Below are positions 33,571 through 43,154 of a stretch of 64,000 bases of DNA, piece after piece. Below the pieces are notes generated by a model that was given only the letters and a program-made list of their open reading frames with translations, was not told the DNA's origin and made no database searches. The DNA lies in assembly GCA_009885805.1 (NCBI GenBank), contig VFJZ01000047.1, positions 1 through 64,000 on the forward strand, read 5' to 3'. Numbering within the stretch: position 1 is the first letter of the stretch; every line of letters starts with the position of its first letter. This DNA comes from Actinomycetota bacterium (lineage in GTDB: Bacteria > Actinomycetota > Thermoleophilia > Gaiellales > F1-60-MAGs149). The translations under genes and the position numbers were made by a program.

Positions 33571-35372
33571 TACTTCGTCTCGTCGAGACTGAGCACGGCC
33601 AGGAAGGCCTCCGGCGGCACCTCGACGATGCCGAGCTGCTTCATGCGCTTCTTGCCCTTCTTCTGCTTCTCGATCAGCTTCCGCTTGCGGGAGATGTCAC
33701 CGCCGTAGCACTTCGACAGCACGTCCTTGCGCTTCGCCTTGATCGTCTCTCGCGCAATCACGCGCGAGCCGATCGCCGCCTGGATCGGGACGTCGAACAT
33801 CTGACGCGGGATGATCGTCCGCAGTCGTTCGACCAGGGCCCGGCCCGACGCGTAGGACTTGTCGCGGTGGACGATCAGGCTGAGCGCGTCGACCACGTCG
33901 CCGTTGAGGAGGATGTCGACCTTGACGAGGTTCGAGGCGGTGTAGCCGGCCACCTCGTAGTCGAACGAGGCGTACCCGCGCGTCCGTGACTTGAGCTGGT
34001 CGTAGAAGTCGAGGACGATCTCCGCCAGCGGCAGCCGGTAGATCAGCACCACGCGCTTCTCGGTCAGGTACTCCATGTGATCGAAGTCGCCGCGACGGTC
34101 CTGACAGAGCTCCATCACGGTGCCGACGAACTCCTTCGGCACGATCACCGAGCTCTTGACGTACGGCTCGGAGATCGTCTCGATGCCGTTCGCATCGGGC
34201 ATCTGCGACGGGTTGTTGACCTCGACCTCGGCGCCACCGACGGTCGCGACCCGGTACTCGACGTTCGGGGTGGTCGCGATCAGGTCGAGGCCGAACTCGC
34301 GCTCCAGCCGTTCCCGGATCACCTCCATGTGGAGCAGGCCGAGGAAGCCGACGCGGAACCCGAAGCCGAGCGCCTGGCTCGTCTCCGGCACGTACTGCAA
34401 CGAGGCGTCGTTCAGCTTCAGCTTCTCCAGCGCGTCCCGGAAGTCGGCGTACTCCTCGCCGTCGGACGGGAACAGCCCCGCGAAGACCATCGGCTTCACG
34501 TCGAGGTAGCCCGGCAGCGGCTCGGCGGCCGGCGCTGCCTGCAACGTCAGGGTGTCGCCGACCTTGAGCTCGGAGACATCCTTGAGGCCGGTCACGATGT
34601 AGCCGACCTCGCCCGCCTCCAACGCGTCGATCGGGGTGCGCTGCGGCGACATCACGCCGATCTCCTCGACGTCGAAGCGGTTGCCGGTCGCCATCGCGGC
34701 GACGCCCTGATGGGTACGGAAGACCCCGTCGACGACGCGGACGAAGGCGATCACGCCCCGGTACTGGTCGTAGACGGAGTCGAACACGAGGGCGCGCGAG
34801 GGCCCGGCCCGATCGCCGGCAGGCGGCGGGATCCGCTCGACGACGGCGTCGAGCAGGGCGGGGACGCCGAGACCGGACTTCGCCGAGATCCGCAGGACGT
34901 GCTCGGGCCGGTCGCCGAGGAGATCGGAGATCTCCGCCGAGGCGCCGTCCGGATCGGCCGCCGGCAGGTCGATCTTGTTCACGAGGGGCACGATCTCGAG
35001 GTTGTTGTCGATCGCCAGATGCGCGTTCGCGACGGTCTGCGCCTCGACGCCCTGCGCGGCGTCGACGACGAGCAGCGCCCCCTCGCACGCCGCCAGCGAG
35101 CGGGACACCTCGTACGTGAAGTCGACGTGCCCGGGCGTGTCGATCAGGTTCAGCTGATACGTGACGCCGCCGCACTCCCACATCACGCGCACGGCCTGCG
35201 CCTTGATCGTGATGCCGCGCTCGCGCTCGATGTCCATCGAGTCGAGCAGCTGGTCGCGCATCTCCCTGGCCGTGACGGCGTGGGTGACCTCGAGAATCCG
35301 GTCGGCGAGCGTCGACTTGCCATGATCGATGTGCGCGATGATCGAGAAGTTACGGATCAGACGCTGCTCCAT
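33570..35372 (-). CDS. lepA: Elongation factor 4
   Basis: A 600-residue translational GTPase with the GTP-binding motifs [17 protein letters not shown] and NKIDL, and the LepA-specific C-terminal domain ending in [20 protein letters not shown]. It acts on stalled or mistranslocated ribosomes. Length is normal. The start is ATG 35372; the next gene upstream, murJ, ends 18 bases away. Confidence 0.97.
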   Translation of the reverse strand: MEQRLIRNFSIIAHIDHGKSTLADRILEVTHAVTAREMRDQLLDSMDIERERGITIKAQAVRVMWECGGVTYQLNLIDTPGHVDFTYEVSRSLAACEGALLVVDAAQGVEAQTVANAHLAIDNNLEIVPLVNKIDLPAADPDGASAEISDLLGDRPEHVLRISAKSGLGVPALLDAVVERIPPPAGDRAGPSRALVFDSVYDQYRGVIAFVRVVDGVFRTHQGVAAMATGNRFDVEEIGVMSPQRTPIDALEAGEVGYIVTGLKDVSELKVGDTLTLQAAPAAEPLPGYLDVKPMVFAGLFPSDGEEYADFRDALEKLKLNDASLQYVPETSQALGFGFRVGFLGLLHMEVIRERLEREFGLDLIATTPNVEYRVATVGGAEVEVNNPSQMPDANGIETISEPYVKSSVIVPKEFVGTVMELCQDRRGDFDHMEYLTEKRVVLIYRLPLAEIVLDFYDQLKSRTRGYASFDYEVAGYTASNLVKVDILLNGDVVDALSLIVHRDKSYASGRALVERLRTIIPRQMFDVPIQAAIGSRVIARETIKAKRKDVLSKCYGGDISRKRKLIEKQKKGKKRMKQLGIVEVPPEAFLAVLSLDETK

Positions 35373-35389
35373 CGGTCACAGCGTACCGA

Positions 35390-36928
35390 TCAGCGCCTGA
35401 GCCTTCTCCGCAGGGTGTCGGCGACGAGGTCGGCTTCCGGGAGGCGCGCGAGCCGCGTGAGCCACGCATACATCGCCGCGCCGGCCGCGATGGCGACGCC
35501 AACGGCCAGCAGTTGGGCGCCGAACGAACGGCCGAGCGCGCCGTCGATCGCCCACCAGACGCCGTAGGAGACGCCCGCCAGTGGTGCGCAGCAGGCGAGC
35601 ATGATCGCGATCGCACGGGCCGTCGCCCGGCCCTCGAGCGAGCCGACCGAGCGGCGCAGCACCAGCCACAGCGCGCCGAGGAAGCAGACGTTGGCCAGCG
35701 ACGTCGCCAGCGGGATCCCCCAGATCCCGAGTGGTCGGTAGAGCAGCCAGGTGAGGAGGGCCGAGAGGGCGACGTTGGCCGCCGCCGCGCCGGTCGGGAG
35801 CCAGGGGCGCTGCAGGGAGAAGAACGCCCGGTTGACGAGCAGCAGCGCGCCGTTCGCCGAGAGGCCGATCGCGTACGCGGCGAGGCAGTCGGCGACGACG
35901 TCGCGCTGATCGGGGGCGAAGGCGCCGCGCTCGAACAGCAGCAGCACGATCGGCGCGGCGAGCACCGCCGACAGGGTCGCCGCCGGCAGCAGCACGTAGT
36001 GCAGCGTCCGGACGCCCTCGGCGACGCCGCGCCGGAACGCGGCCAGATCACCGGCGGCGGCGTAGCGGGATAGCGTCGGGAACAGCACCGCCGCGATCGC
36101 GACGGCGAAGATCCCCTGCGGCAGCATGTAGATCCGGAAGGCGCTCTCGATCGCACGCGGAGCGAGATCGGGGTCGACGAACGTCGCGAAGATCGTGTTG
36201 ACGAGCGCGTTGACGTTGATCAGGCCGAGCCCGAGCGCCACCGGCAGCATCAACACGAAGACGCGACGGACTGCAGCGTCGCCCCAGTCCCAGGCCAGAG
36301 TCAGGCGCCCGCCGCGGCCCCTCAGCCACGGCAGCGGGACGAGGACCTGGACGAGGGTGCCGGCCAGCGTCGCCCAGGCGTAGACGAGCAGCGCGTCGGC
36401 CGGGTCGTCGATCGTGATCGCGTAGACCAGGCCACCGGCGATGACGACGTTCCACAGCACCGGCGCGAACGCCGGCACGAAGAACTCGCCGAGGGAGTTG
36501 AGGATCGCCTGGACGATGCCGGCGAAGCCGAGCAGCACCACGGTCGGCATCAGAATCCACGTCAGCTGCACCGTCAGGTGGGGCACGTCGCCGTAGAGGA
36601 GGCCGAGCAGCGGCTCGGCTAACACCATCGTCGCGGCCGTCACCACCGCCAGTCCGGCGAACGAGATGGTCGTGACGGTGGAGGCGACGCGCCACGCGCG
36701 CCGCTCCTCGCCGCGCTCCAGCAGCTCGTTGAAGACGGGGATGAAGGCCGCCCCCAGCGCGGCGTCGGCCACGAGCGAGCGCACGACGTTCGGGACCTGC
36801 GAGGCGAGCGTGAACTGGTTGATCGCGCCGCGGACACCGAACACGTACGCGACCAGGATCTCCCGCAGCAGGCCGAACACGCGCGACAGGCCGGTCGCGG
36901 CCGAGAAGAGCGCCGCTGCGCGCGCCAT
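35390..36928 (-). CDS. murJ: Lipid II flippase
   Basis: A 512-residue MurJ/MviN-type transporter with about 14 hydrophobic segments and the N-terminal block GLSRVFGLLREILVAYVFG and GAAFIPVFNELL typical of the family. It carries the peptidoglycan precursor lipid II across the membrane. ATG 36928 has GGAGGG about 4 bases upstream and is preferred over ATG 36946. It is divergent from rpsT. Confidence 0.93.
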   Translation of the reverse strand: MARAAALFSAATGLSRVFGLLREILVAYVFGVRGAINQFTLASQVPNVVRSLVADAALGAAFIPVFNELLERGEERRAWRVASTVTTISFAGLAVVTAATMVLAEPLLGLLYGDVPHLTVQLTWILMPTVVLLGFAGIVQAILNSLGEFFVPAFAPVLWNVVIAGGLVYAITIDDPADALLVYAWATLAGTLVQVLVPLPWLRGRGGRLTLAWDWGDAAVRRVFVLMLPVALGLGLINVNALVNTIFATFVDPDLAPRAIESAFRIYMLPQGIFAVAIAAVLFPTLSRYAAAGDLAAFRRGVAEGVRTLHYVLLPAATLSAVLAAPIVLLLFERGAFAPDQRDVVADCLAAYAIGLSANGALLLVNRAFFSLQRPWLPTGAAAANVALSALLTWLLYRPLGIWGIPLATSLANVCFLGALWLVLRRSVGSLEGRATARAIAIMLACCAPLAGVSYGVWWAIDGALGRSFGAQLLAVGVAIAAGAAMYAWLTRLARLPEADLVADTLRRRLRR

Positions 36929-36953
36929 GCGCCCTCCGGCCTGCATCGCGCCA

Positions 36954-36990
36954 TGGTACCGGTCGGTCCGCCCGGTGCCCTGTGGTACCG
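36954..36990. repeat. Direct repeat between murJ and rpsT
   Basis: TGGTACCG occurs at 36954-36961 and again at 36983-36990, 29 bases apart, in the divergent promoter region. TACCAT facing murJ and TACCGT facing rpsT could be -10 boxes. No matching -35 boxes are clear. Confidence 0.35.
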
Positions 36991-37001
36991 TTCGCGCCTC
37001 A

Positions 37002-37313
37002 GTGGCGAACATCAAGCAGCAGAAGAAGCGTATCCTCGTAGCCCGCCGACAGCGACTCGAGAACCTGCATTCGACCTCGAGGATCAAGACCTACTTCCGT
37101 CGTCTCCAGACCGCGGTCGACGGTGGCGACGCCGACGCCGTGAGTGCCGACCACGCCGTGCTCGTCAAGCTGCTCGACCGCGCGGCCGCAAAGCGCGTGC
37201 TGCACCCGAACACTGCCGCGCGTCGCAAGTCGCTCGCCGCGGCGATCGTCGCCCGCGGTCCGCAGGAGGCGAAGGCCAAGCGCCGCCGCCCCGCGGCCAA
37301 GAAGAAGTCGTAG
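37002..37313 (+). CDS. rpsT: Ribosomal protein S20
   Basis: A 103-residue basic protein with ANIKQQKKRILVARRQR at the N terminus, SRIKTYFRRL and a Lys/Arg-rich tail (KRRRPAAKKKS). S20 binds 16S rRNA in the lower body of the small subunit. The GTG at 37002 fits the conserved start. A likely -10 box sits about 10 bases upstream, so the leader is very short. Confidence 0.95.
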   Translation: MANIKQQKKRILVARRQRLENLHSTSRIKTYFRRLQTAVDGGDADAVSADHAVLVKLLDRAAAKRVLHPNTAARRKSLAAAIVARGPQEAKAKRRRPAAKKKS

Positions 37314-37321
37314 CCCGGCGT

Positions 37322-37684
37322 CTACGCCGTTACGGCGACCGCGACGGCCGCCGCCGTCGTGCGTGAGTGCGTCATCGACAGGTCGATGCGCACGACACCG
37401 AGCCGCTCGGCGGCCGCGAGCATCGAGCCGGTGAGCGACACCTGCGGCTTGCCGCGACCGACGATCTCGATCTCCGTCCAGGTGAACGGCACCCCGCGGC
37501 CGAGCGCCTTGCCGACCGCTTCCTTGCCGGCGAAACGCCCCGCGTAGCTCTGGGCGGGTCGCGGCTTGCGGTCGCACTCGTCGATCTCGCGCGTCGTGTA
37601 GACGCGCTCACGAAACCGCGCCGGGTGTCGCGCGAGCGCGGCGGCGACGCGGTCGATCTCGATCAGGTCGATACCGACGAACAC
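37322..37684 (-). CDS. acpS: Holo-[acyl-carrier-protein] synthase
   Basis: A 120-residue phosphopantetheinyl transferase. The metal-binding Asp in GIDLIEIDR and the Glu in RFAGKEAVGKAL are present, along with a C-terminal SMTHSRTTAAAVAVA strand. It loads the 4'-phosphopantetheine arm onto acyl carrier protein. The GTG start at 37684 is placed by the family's N terminus. Confidence 0.93.
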   Translation of the reverse strand: MFVGIDLIEIDRVAAALARHPARFRERVYTTREIDECDRKPRPAQSYAGRFAGKEAVGKALGRGVPFTWTEIEIVGRGKPQVSLTGSMLAAAERLGVVRIDLSMTHSRTTAAAVAVAVTA

Positions 37685-37724
37685 GGCGCAAGCGTAGCCC
37701 GAACCGATTCCGCGGACGCTGCGA

Positions 37725-38453
37725 ATGCGGTGCATGTTCGGACTCGACGACTGGATCGCCGGGCTCGGCGCCTCGAGCCCCCTGGTGTTCGCGACGGTGA
37801 TCGCGGCGCTGCTCGGCCTGCGACACGCCACCGACCCCGACCACCTGACGGCGCTGACGACGCTGCTCGCCTCCGGGCGTGACCCGCGCGGACGCACCGC
37901 TGCACGCCTGGGCGCCGTGTGGGGCGCCGGACATGCGCTCACCCTGTTCGTGTTCGGCCTGCCGATCGTGATCGCGTCGCGCTTTCTTCCACCCCGCGCG
38001 CAGGAACTGGCGGAAGCGGGCGTCGGCGTGATGATCTGCGTGCTGGCGATCAGGCTCCTGTGGCGCTGGCGCCAGGGCGCCTTCCACACGCACGAGCACG
38101 ATCACGGCGACGGCCGCCACCGGCACCTCCATCCACACGGACGCCCGGCCCGCTCCTCGCGAACCGCGTTCGGCATCGGCCTCGTCCACGGCATCGGCGG
38201 CAGCGCCGGCATCGGCGTCCTGCTGATCGCCTCGCTCGACGCGACGCGACTCGCCGTCGTCGCGCTGGGGGTCCTCGCCGTCGGCACCGCGATCTCGATG
38301 GCCCTGTGTTCTGCGCTGCTCGGCCTCCTGCTCACGCGCCCGGCGCGCGGCCGCTCCCTCCGTCGCTCGGTGCCAGCCCTTGGCAGCGCCAGTCTCGCGT
38401 TCGGCGTCTGGTACGTCGCGGCGGCGTTCGCACTCGTGCCGTATCCGTTCTGA
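37725..38453 (+). CDS. Nickel/cobalt transporter-like membrane protein
   Basis: A 242-residue membrane protein with six or so segments. GLRHATDPDHLTAL carries the NiCoT signature HX4DH, GLVHGIGGSAG is a second conserved block, and a His-rich loop (HTHEHDHGDGRHRHLHPHG) lies in the middle. Uptake or efflux of Ni2+/Co2+ cannot be decided. ATG 37725 and ATG 37734 are alternative starts. A TetR-family gene with its own promoter follows. Confidence 0.8.
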   Translation: MRCMFGLDDWIAGLGASSPLVFATVIAALLGLRHATDPDHLTALTTLLASGRDPRGRTAARLGAVWGAGHALTLFVFGLPIVIASRFLPPRAQELAEAGVGVMICVLAIRLLWRWRQGAFHTHEHDHGDGRHRHLHPHGRPARSSRTAFGIGLVHGIGGSAGIGVLLIASLDATRLAVVALGVLAVGTAISMALCSALLGLLLTRPARGRSLRRSVPALGSASLAFGVWYVAAAFALVPYPF

Positions 38454-38460
38454 CATCCAC

Positions 38461-38490
38461 TTGACAAACCAACCAGTCGGTTTGTATTGT
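38461..38490 (+). promoter_or_regulatory. Promoter and operator of the TetR gene
   Basis: TTGACA (38461-38466) and TATTGT (38485-38490) are 18 bases apart. Between and over them lies a palindrome with arms ACAAACC and GGTTTGT (about 38464-38485), a typical TetR operator. The ATG at 38498 is about 7 bases after the -10 box, so the mRNA is likely leaderless and the gene self-repressed. Confidence 0.75.
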
Positions 38491-38497
38491 CCTGGAC

Positions 38498-39091
38498 ATG
38501 GTCAGCACCGACAAGGGTCAGGAGACGCGGCAGCGAATTCTCGACGTCGCCGCACAGGCCTTCGCCGAGCGCGGCTACGCCGGCATCTCGCTCAACGACG
38601 TCATCCGCCAGACCGGTCTGACCAAGGGCGGCTTTTACTTCCACTTCGACTCCAAGGCGGCGCTCGCCCTCGCCGTGCTCGAGTACCTGCGCGAGACGAC
38701 GCGGGCCCGCGTGCTGGCGAACGTCGCACCGGGTCCGGCCGTCGTCCAGATCGACGCGATGGTGCGGGCGATCGTCCGCGCCAAGCAGGAGGACCGCTCG
38801 ATGGCGGCCCTTGGTCGCATCTGCCAGGAGCTCGGCGAGGCCGAGCCGCACCTCCGCGCCGAGCTCGGCCACTTCGAGGCCTGGTTCGAGACGACCGAGG
38901 CGCTCTTCCGTGCGGCGCAGGCCGAGGGGTCGATGGATCCGACCGTCGACGCTGCCGCCGCGGCCTGGTTTGCCGTCACGTCCTTCGTCGGCGCCGATTT
39001 CGTCGCCGACCTTCGCGGCGAGACGCTCGACGACAGGGTCGACTCCTACCTCGCCTTCGTCGCCCGGGCCGTCGGCCTGACGCCGTCCTGA
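38498..39091 (+). CDS. TetR-family transcriptional repressor
   Basis: A 197-residue protein with an N-terminal HTH (about 10-56: QRILDVAAQAFAERGYAG, GLTKGGFYFHFDSKAAL) and a helical C-terminal ligand domain. It probably represses itself and the MMPL exporter gene 27 bases downstream. The inducer is unknown. Confidence 0.9.
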   Translation: MVSTDKGQETRQRILDVAAQAFAERGYAGISLNDVIRQTGLTKGGFYFHFDSKAALALAVLEYLRETTRARVLANVAPGPAVVQIDAMVRAIVRAKQEDRSMAALGRICQELGEAEPHLRAELGHFEAWFETTEALFRAAQAEGSMDPTVDAAAAAWFAVTSFVGADFVADLRGETLDDRVDSYLAFVARAVGLTPS

Positions 39092-39118
39092 TCGATTCCC
39101 CAACCCGGAGCAGCAACC

Positions 39119-41203
39119 ATGCGATCTCTTTTCTCCCCCGGCCGCCTCGCACGAGCCTCGGCCGAACACCCATGGCGCACCGTCGCCGTCTGGTCGGTCG
39201 CGCTGGTCGCCTCGATCGCCATCATCGCCACGCTTCTGGCGGGTGCGTTGACCACCGACCAGGGCTTCGTCTCGAACCCGGAGTCCGAGCGCGCCAGGGC
39301 CGCAATCGAAGATCGGCAGGGCAGCGCCGAGCGCGTCGTCGAGACCGTCGTCATCCAGCCCGCCTCGGCGGCCGCGCAGGCCGCCGTGATCGGCGCCGTG
39401 CAGGGCCTCGACACGGTCGCCGCCGTCCAACGAGGGCCGTCGTCGCCCTCGTCGAGCCTGGTGCAGATCGTGATGAAGGGCGACCGCGAGCAGGCCGGCA
39501 AGGACGTCGCTGCGGTGATCGCGGCCGCGCAGGCCGCTGCCGCCCAGTCCAACGCCACCGCTCGCTTCGCCGGTCCCGCCTCGATCGACGTCGACTTCCA
39601 GCACATCGCCGAGAAGGATCTCCAGACCGGCGAGGCGATCGGCATCCCGGTGGCGCTGGTGATCCTGCTGATCGTGTTCGGCGCGTTCGTCTCCGCACTG
39701 CTGCCGCTGATGCTGGCCGGCGTCGCGATCGTCGTCTCGCTCGCTCTGACGGCGCTCCTCGGACAGGTTTTCGAGCTGTCCTTCTTCGTCACCAACATGA
39801 TCACGATGATGGGCCTCGCCGTCGGCATCGACTACGTGCTGTTCATCGTCTCGCGCTACCGCGAGGAGCGCCTGAAGGGTCTCGAGCGGATCGCGGCGAT
39901 CGAGCGGGCGGGATCGACCGCGAGCCGGGCCGTCCTCTTCTCCGGCGTCGCCGTCGTGGTGGCGTTGCTCGGCCTGCTGATCGTGCCGACGACGATCTTC
40001 ATCTCCCTCGGCGCCGGCGCGATCCTGGTCGTGCTGTGCGCGATCGCCGCGGCCCTGACGCTGCTTCCCGCCGTGCTCGCCCTGCTCGGCGACCGCATCG
40101 ACCGCGGCCAGGTCGGCCGGCTGCTCCCGCGCCGCTTCCGCCGATCCGCGGGCGAGCCCGGGCGCGGCTTCTGGCCGCGCGCAGTCGCCGCCGTCATGCG
40201 CCGGCCCGTGGCGTGGCTGCTCGCGACGACGGCCGTGCTCGCCGTCGCCGCCGTGCCCTACTTCTCGATCTCGACCGGCGCCGCCGGCATCGAGACGCTG
40301 CCCACGTCCGTCGAGTCACGCCAGGCGTTCGACGTGCTCGCCGCCGAGTTCGAGGTCGGCGGCATCGCCCCGGCCCGGATCGCGGTGGCGGACGCCGCGG
40401 AGGCCGATCGCATCACCACGGCGATCGCCGGCGACTCTCGCTTCGGCGTCCCCGTCCTGACGGACGGCGTCCTCGACGTGCCGGTCAACGCGCCCTCGAC
40501 GAGCGACGCGGCCGTCGCGGCCGTCCGTCACCTGCGTACCGTCAGCGACAGCCCGGTCGGCGGCGAGACGTCATTGAACGCCGACTACTTCGACATCGTC
40601 GACCAGTTCCTGCCGATCGTGATCGGACTCGTCCTGGCACTGTCGTTCGTGGTGCTGCTGATCGCCTTCCGGTCGCTGGTCGTTCCGGTCGTCGCAATCG
40701 CCATGAACATCCTCAGCGTTGGCGCCGCCTACGGCGTGCTGGTACTGGTGACGCAGAAGGGCTACGGCGCCGATCTGCTCGGCTTCACGCAGGCACCGAC
40801 CGTCGACGCCTGGATTCCCCTGTTCCTGTTCAGCGTCCTGTTCGGCCTCTCGATGGACTACCACGTGTTCCTCCTGTCGCGGATCCGCGAGCGCTACCTC
40901 GAGACCGGCGACACGGCTGACTCCATCTCGTTCGGCATCACCTCGAGCGCGCGGCTGATCACCGGCGCCGCGCTGATCATGGTCGCCGTCTTCGGCGGCT
41001 TCGCGATGGGCGACCTGGTGATGTTCCAGCAGATGGGCTTCGGTCTCGCTGTCGCCGTGCTCGTCGACGCGACGCTGGTACGGACGATCCTGGTGCCCGC
41101 GACCATGAAGCTGCTGGGCCGTTGGAACTGGTATCTACCGCGCCGGCTCGGGTGGCTGCCGAACGTCGACGTCGAAGGTGCGGCGGTCGGCGTGCGTCAG
41201 TAG
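39119..41203 (+). CDS. MMPL-family RND exporter
   Basis: A 694-residue exporter of the MmpL/HAE type with two repeats of a periplasmic domain and a five- to six-helix membrane bundle. Both proton-relay sites are present: AVGIDYVLFIVSRYREE and LSMDYHVFLLSR. Related proteins export lipids, siderophores or drugs. GGAG lies about 7 bases before the ATG. TetR control is inferred from the neighbouring gene. The stop overlaps the convergent gene by 7 bases. Confidence 0.88.
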   Translation: MRSLFSPGRLARASAEHPWRTVAVWSVALVASIAIIATLLAGALTTDQGFVSNPESERARAAIEDRQGSAERVVETVVIQPASAAAQAAVIGAVQGLDTVAAVQRGPSSPSSSLVQIVMKGDREQAGKDVAAVIAAAQAAAAQSNATARFAGPASIDVDFQHIAEKDLQTGEAIGIPVALVILLIVFGAFVSALLPLMLAGVAIVVSLALTALLGQVFELSFFVTNMITMMGLAVGIDYVLFIVSRYREERLKGLERIAAIERAGSTASRAVLFSGVAVVVALLGLLIVPTTIFISLGAGAILVVLCAIAAALTLLPAVLALLGDRIDRGQVGRLLPRRFRRSAGEPGRGFWPRAVAAVMRRPVAWLLATTAVLAVAAVPYFSISTGAAGIETLPTSVESRQAFDVLAAEFEVGGIAPARIAVADAAEADRITTAIAGDSRFGVPVLTDGVLDVPVNAPSTSDAAVAAVRHLRTVSDSPVGGETSLNADYFDIVDQFLPIVIGLVLALSFVVLLIAFRSLVVPVVAIAMNILSVGAAYGVLVLVTQKGYGADLLGFTQAPTVDAWIPLFLFSVLFGLSMDYHVFLLSRIRERYLETGDTADSISFGITSSARLITGAALIMVAVFGGFAMGDLVMFQQMGFGLAVAVLVDATLVRTILVPATMKLLGRWNWYLPRRLGWLPNVDVEGAAVGVRQ

Positions 41204-43125
41204 ACCGCGACCGTGGTGCCGACCGTCGCAAAGGCATGGACGGTCGGCGCCTCGGGTGCCGGGATCCAGACGCTGCCGTGGCTGGCCGGGAACGTCGGCA
41301 CGTCGGCGTACTCGTGGAGCCCGTAGCCGGCGCTGAAGTAGCTGACCGATGGCACCCAGATCTGGAACGGGTGAGACCAGTCCCGAGCCTCGCTGCGGTA
41401 AATCCGGTAGGTGCCGAGCGGCGTCGTGAATCCTGGCTTCCCCGTCGAGGTGTGGATCGCGCGCACGACCTTGCCGGCATCGACGAGCAGGACGACACCC
41501 TTCCGGCGGTGCACCTCGATGCGGCGGCCGCCGGCGACCGTCGGCACCGGTGCGGTCGCATCCGTCAGCGCCGCCCGCGTCGCGGGCCCGGTGAAGCCGT
41601 CGCGTTCAAGGCCGGTCCACGACTGGAACGCCATGACCGCCTGGCGTGTGCGGTAGTCGTAGCGGCCCGTCGCCGTCCCGGACGGCAGGTACCGCAGTTC
41701 GATCAGCCGCTGCTGCACGTCGGCGACGTTCCCGGCCAGGACCCCGGGCCCCGGACGAGGGACGACGACGGTCGCGGGCGGATCGACGCTGGTCTCGCGC
41801 CAGGAGGCGGCGCTGCCCTGCGACCCGACCAGGACCCGCACCGAGTCGACGAAGGTGAACTGATCGGCGGTCATGACGACCTGCGCGATGCGTGCGGCGA
41901 TCGCCGTCTGGTCCTCACCCGCGGCAAAGGCGTCGGACAGGTCGATCGTCGCGACGCTCCCACGCAGCCGCACCTCGAGCAGGGTCGTCGTGCGCGGGAT
42001 GACGGTGCGTACGTCGAGGCGCGTCTTCTCACCGCCCGTCGGCCCGATCAGCAGGCGCCGGATCGCCTCGCGGACGGTCGCCTCCGGCGCAAGGCCGGCG
42101 GGGAGCGTCCGCTGCCGCGGAGCGATCTGCAGGCCGCGGATGAAGTAGACGCGGACGTTACGGTCCGTGGTGCCGACGGGCGGGGCGCCGGCGGGGACGT
42201 CGGCGAGCGTCTCGGGGGCCACGGCCTTGACCTGATCCGCGAACGCCTGCGTGATCAGGCCCCGTGCGAGCAGGAAGTCGGCTGCCGTCCGCCGCACGGG
42301 GCGCCGTCGTCGGAGCACGGCGTCGTTCAGCGCGCGCACCCGTGAGGTCGCGAGCACGGCGGAGACGCCGTCGATCTCCGCCTGCAACCCGGGCGCCGCG
42401 TCGGCGGCGGCCTGGCGGAGGACGACGAAGCCGCGAGCGGGCGTGCCCGTGAACGCACCCTTGTCGTCACGGAGCACCACGAGGCCGAGACGCGCGGGCT
42501 CCGGATCGGTCGCCAGCGCATGGATGCAGTGCGCACGCCCGTCCCGGATCGGCGAGTAGCGGCTGGCGGTCGGCTGGACCTCGAGGCCGCGGAACAGGGC
42601 GCCGTACTCGCGTCCGAGAACGACGAGGCCGTCGGGCCCGAGCAGGTGCCCTCGCGTCGCCGCGTAGACGATCTGCTTCGGGTGCCGTCGGAGGCTGGCG
42701 AGCGATCGCAGCCGCAGGCGGCTGACGATCTGCCTCGTGCAGGCGACGCGCCCGGCCGTGGACAACGGCGCCGGCGTGGTGGCGATCAGTCCGAGCGGAG
42801 CGTACGCCTCACGAATCCCGGCGAGGACGGTCGCGAGATCGGTCACTGGCAGCCGGTCGAGGATCGCCAGGTGCGCCGACGCCGTCGACTCGGGGTAGAG
42901 GTCGATCGTCCCCGCGCTGATCGCGGCGTGCGCCACCGCACTCGACGCGGCCCGCCGGTAGACCACCTCGTGACCCTTCGCCTCCAGCGCGAGACCGTAC
43001 ACCTGGCCGACGATCGCGCTCTCGGACGTGCCGAGGTCCGCGATCACCAGCCTGGCAGCGTGAGCCGGCGGCGTCGCGATGACAACGGCTGCAGCCGCCA
43101 CCAGCGCGCGAATGACGAGTCGCAT
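41197..43125 (-). CDS. Secreted OpuAC-GerMN-peptidoglycan-binding-YkuD protein
   Basis: A 642-residue exported protein (signal peptide about 1-23) with four parts: an OpuAC-type glycine-betaine-binding domain (about 24-290), a GerMN domain (about 310-450), a peptidoglycan-binding domain (about 478-530, VQQRLIELRYLPSG) and a C-terminal YkuD domain (about 540-642). YkuD domains are L,D-transpeptidases, but the nucleophile site reads SHGS (615-618) instead of SHGC, followed by VW instead of VR. His604 remains. The catalytic Cys is thus absent. The architecture links solute sensing or binding to the cell wall; function is inferred. Confidence 0.75.
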   Translation of the reverse strand: MRLVIRALVAAAAVVIATPPAHAARLVIADLGTSESAIVGQVYGLALEAKGHEVVYRRAASSAVAHAAISAGTIDLYPESTASAHLAILDRLPVTDLATVLAGIREAYAPLGLIATTPAPLSTAGRVACTRQIVSRLRLRSLASLRRHPKQIVYAATRGHLLGPDGLVVLGREYGALFRGLEVQPTASRYSPIRDGRAHCIHALATDPEPARLGLVVLRDDKGAFTGTPARGFVVLRQAAADAAPGLQAEIDGVSAVLATSRVRALNDAVLRRRRPVRRTAADFLLARGLITQAFADQVKAVAPETLADVPAGAPPVGTTDRNVRVYFIRGLQIAPRQRTLPAGLAPEATVREAIRRLLIGPTGGEKTRLDVRTVIPRTTTLLEVRLRGSVATIDLSDAFAAGEDQTAIAARIAQVVMTADQFTFVDSVRVLVGSQGSAASWRETSVDPPATVVVPRPGPGVLAGNVADVQQRLIELRYLPSGTATGRYDYRTRQAVMAFQSWTGLERDGFTGPATRAALTDATAPVPTVAGGRRIEVHRRKGVVLLVDAGKVVRAIHTSTGKPGFTTPLGTYRIYRSEARDWSHPFQIWVPSVSYFSAGYGLHEYADVPTFPASHGSVWIPAPEAPTVHAFATVGTTVAVY

Positions 43126-43154
43126 CGGGCAAGTATAGGGCGCTGCGCGGCGAG

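Noticed and set aside
38380-40920. An 846-residue frame over the TetR and MMPL genes
   Set aside because: The real genes in the other frame have clear domains; this frame is rich in Arg/Gly/Pro and low in hydrophobic order.
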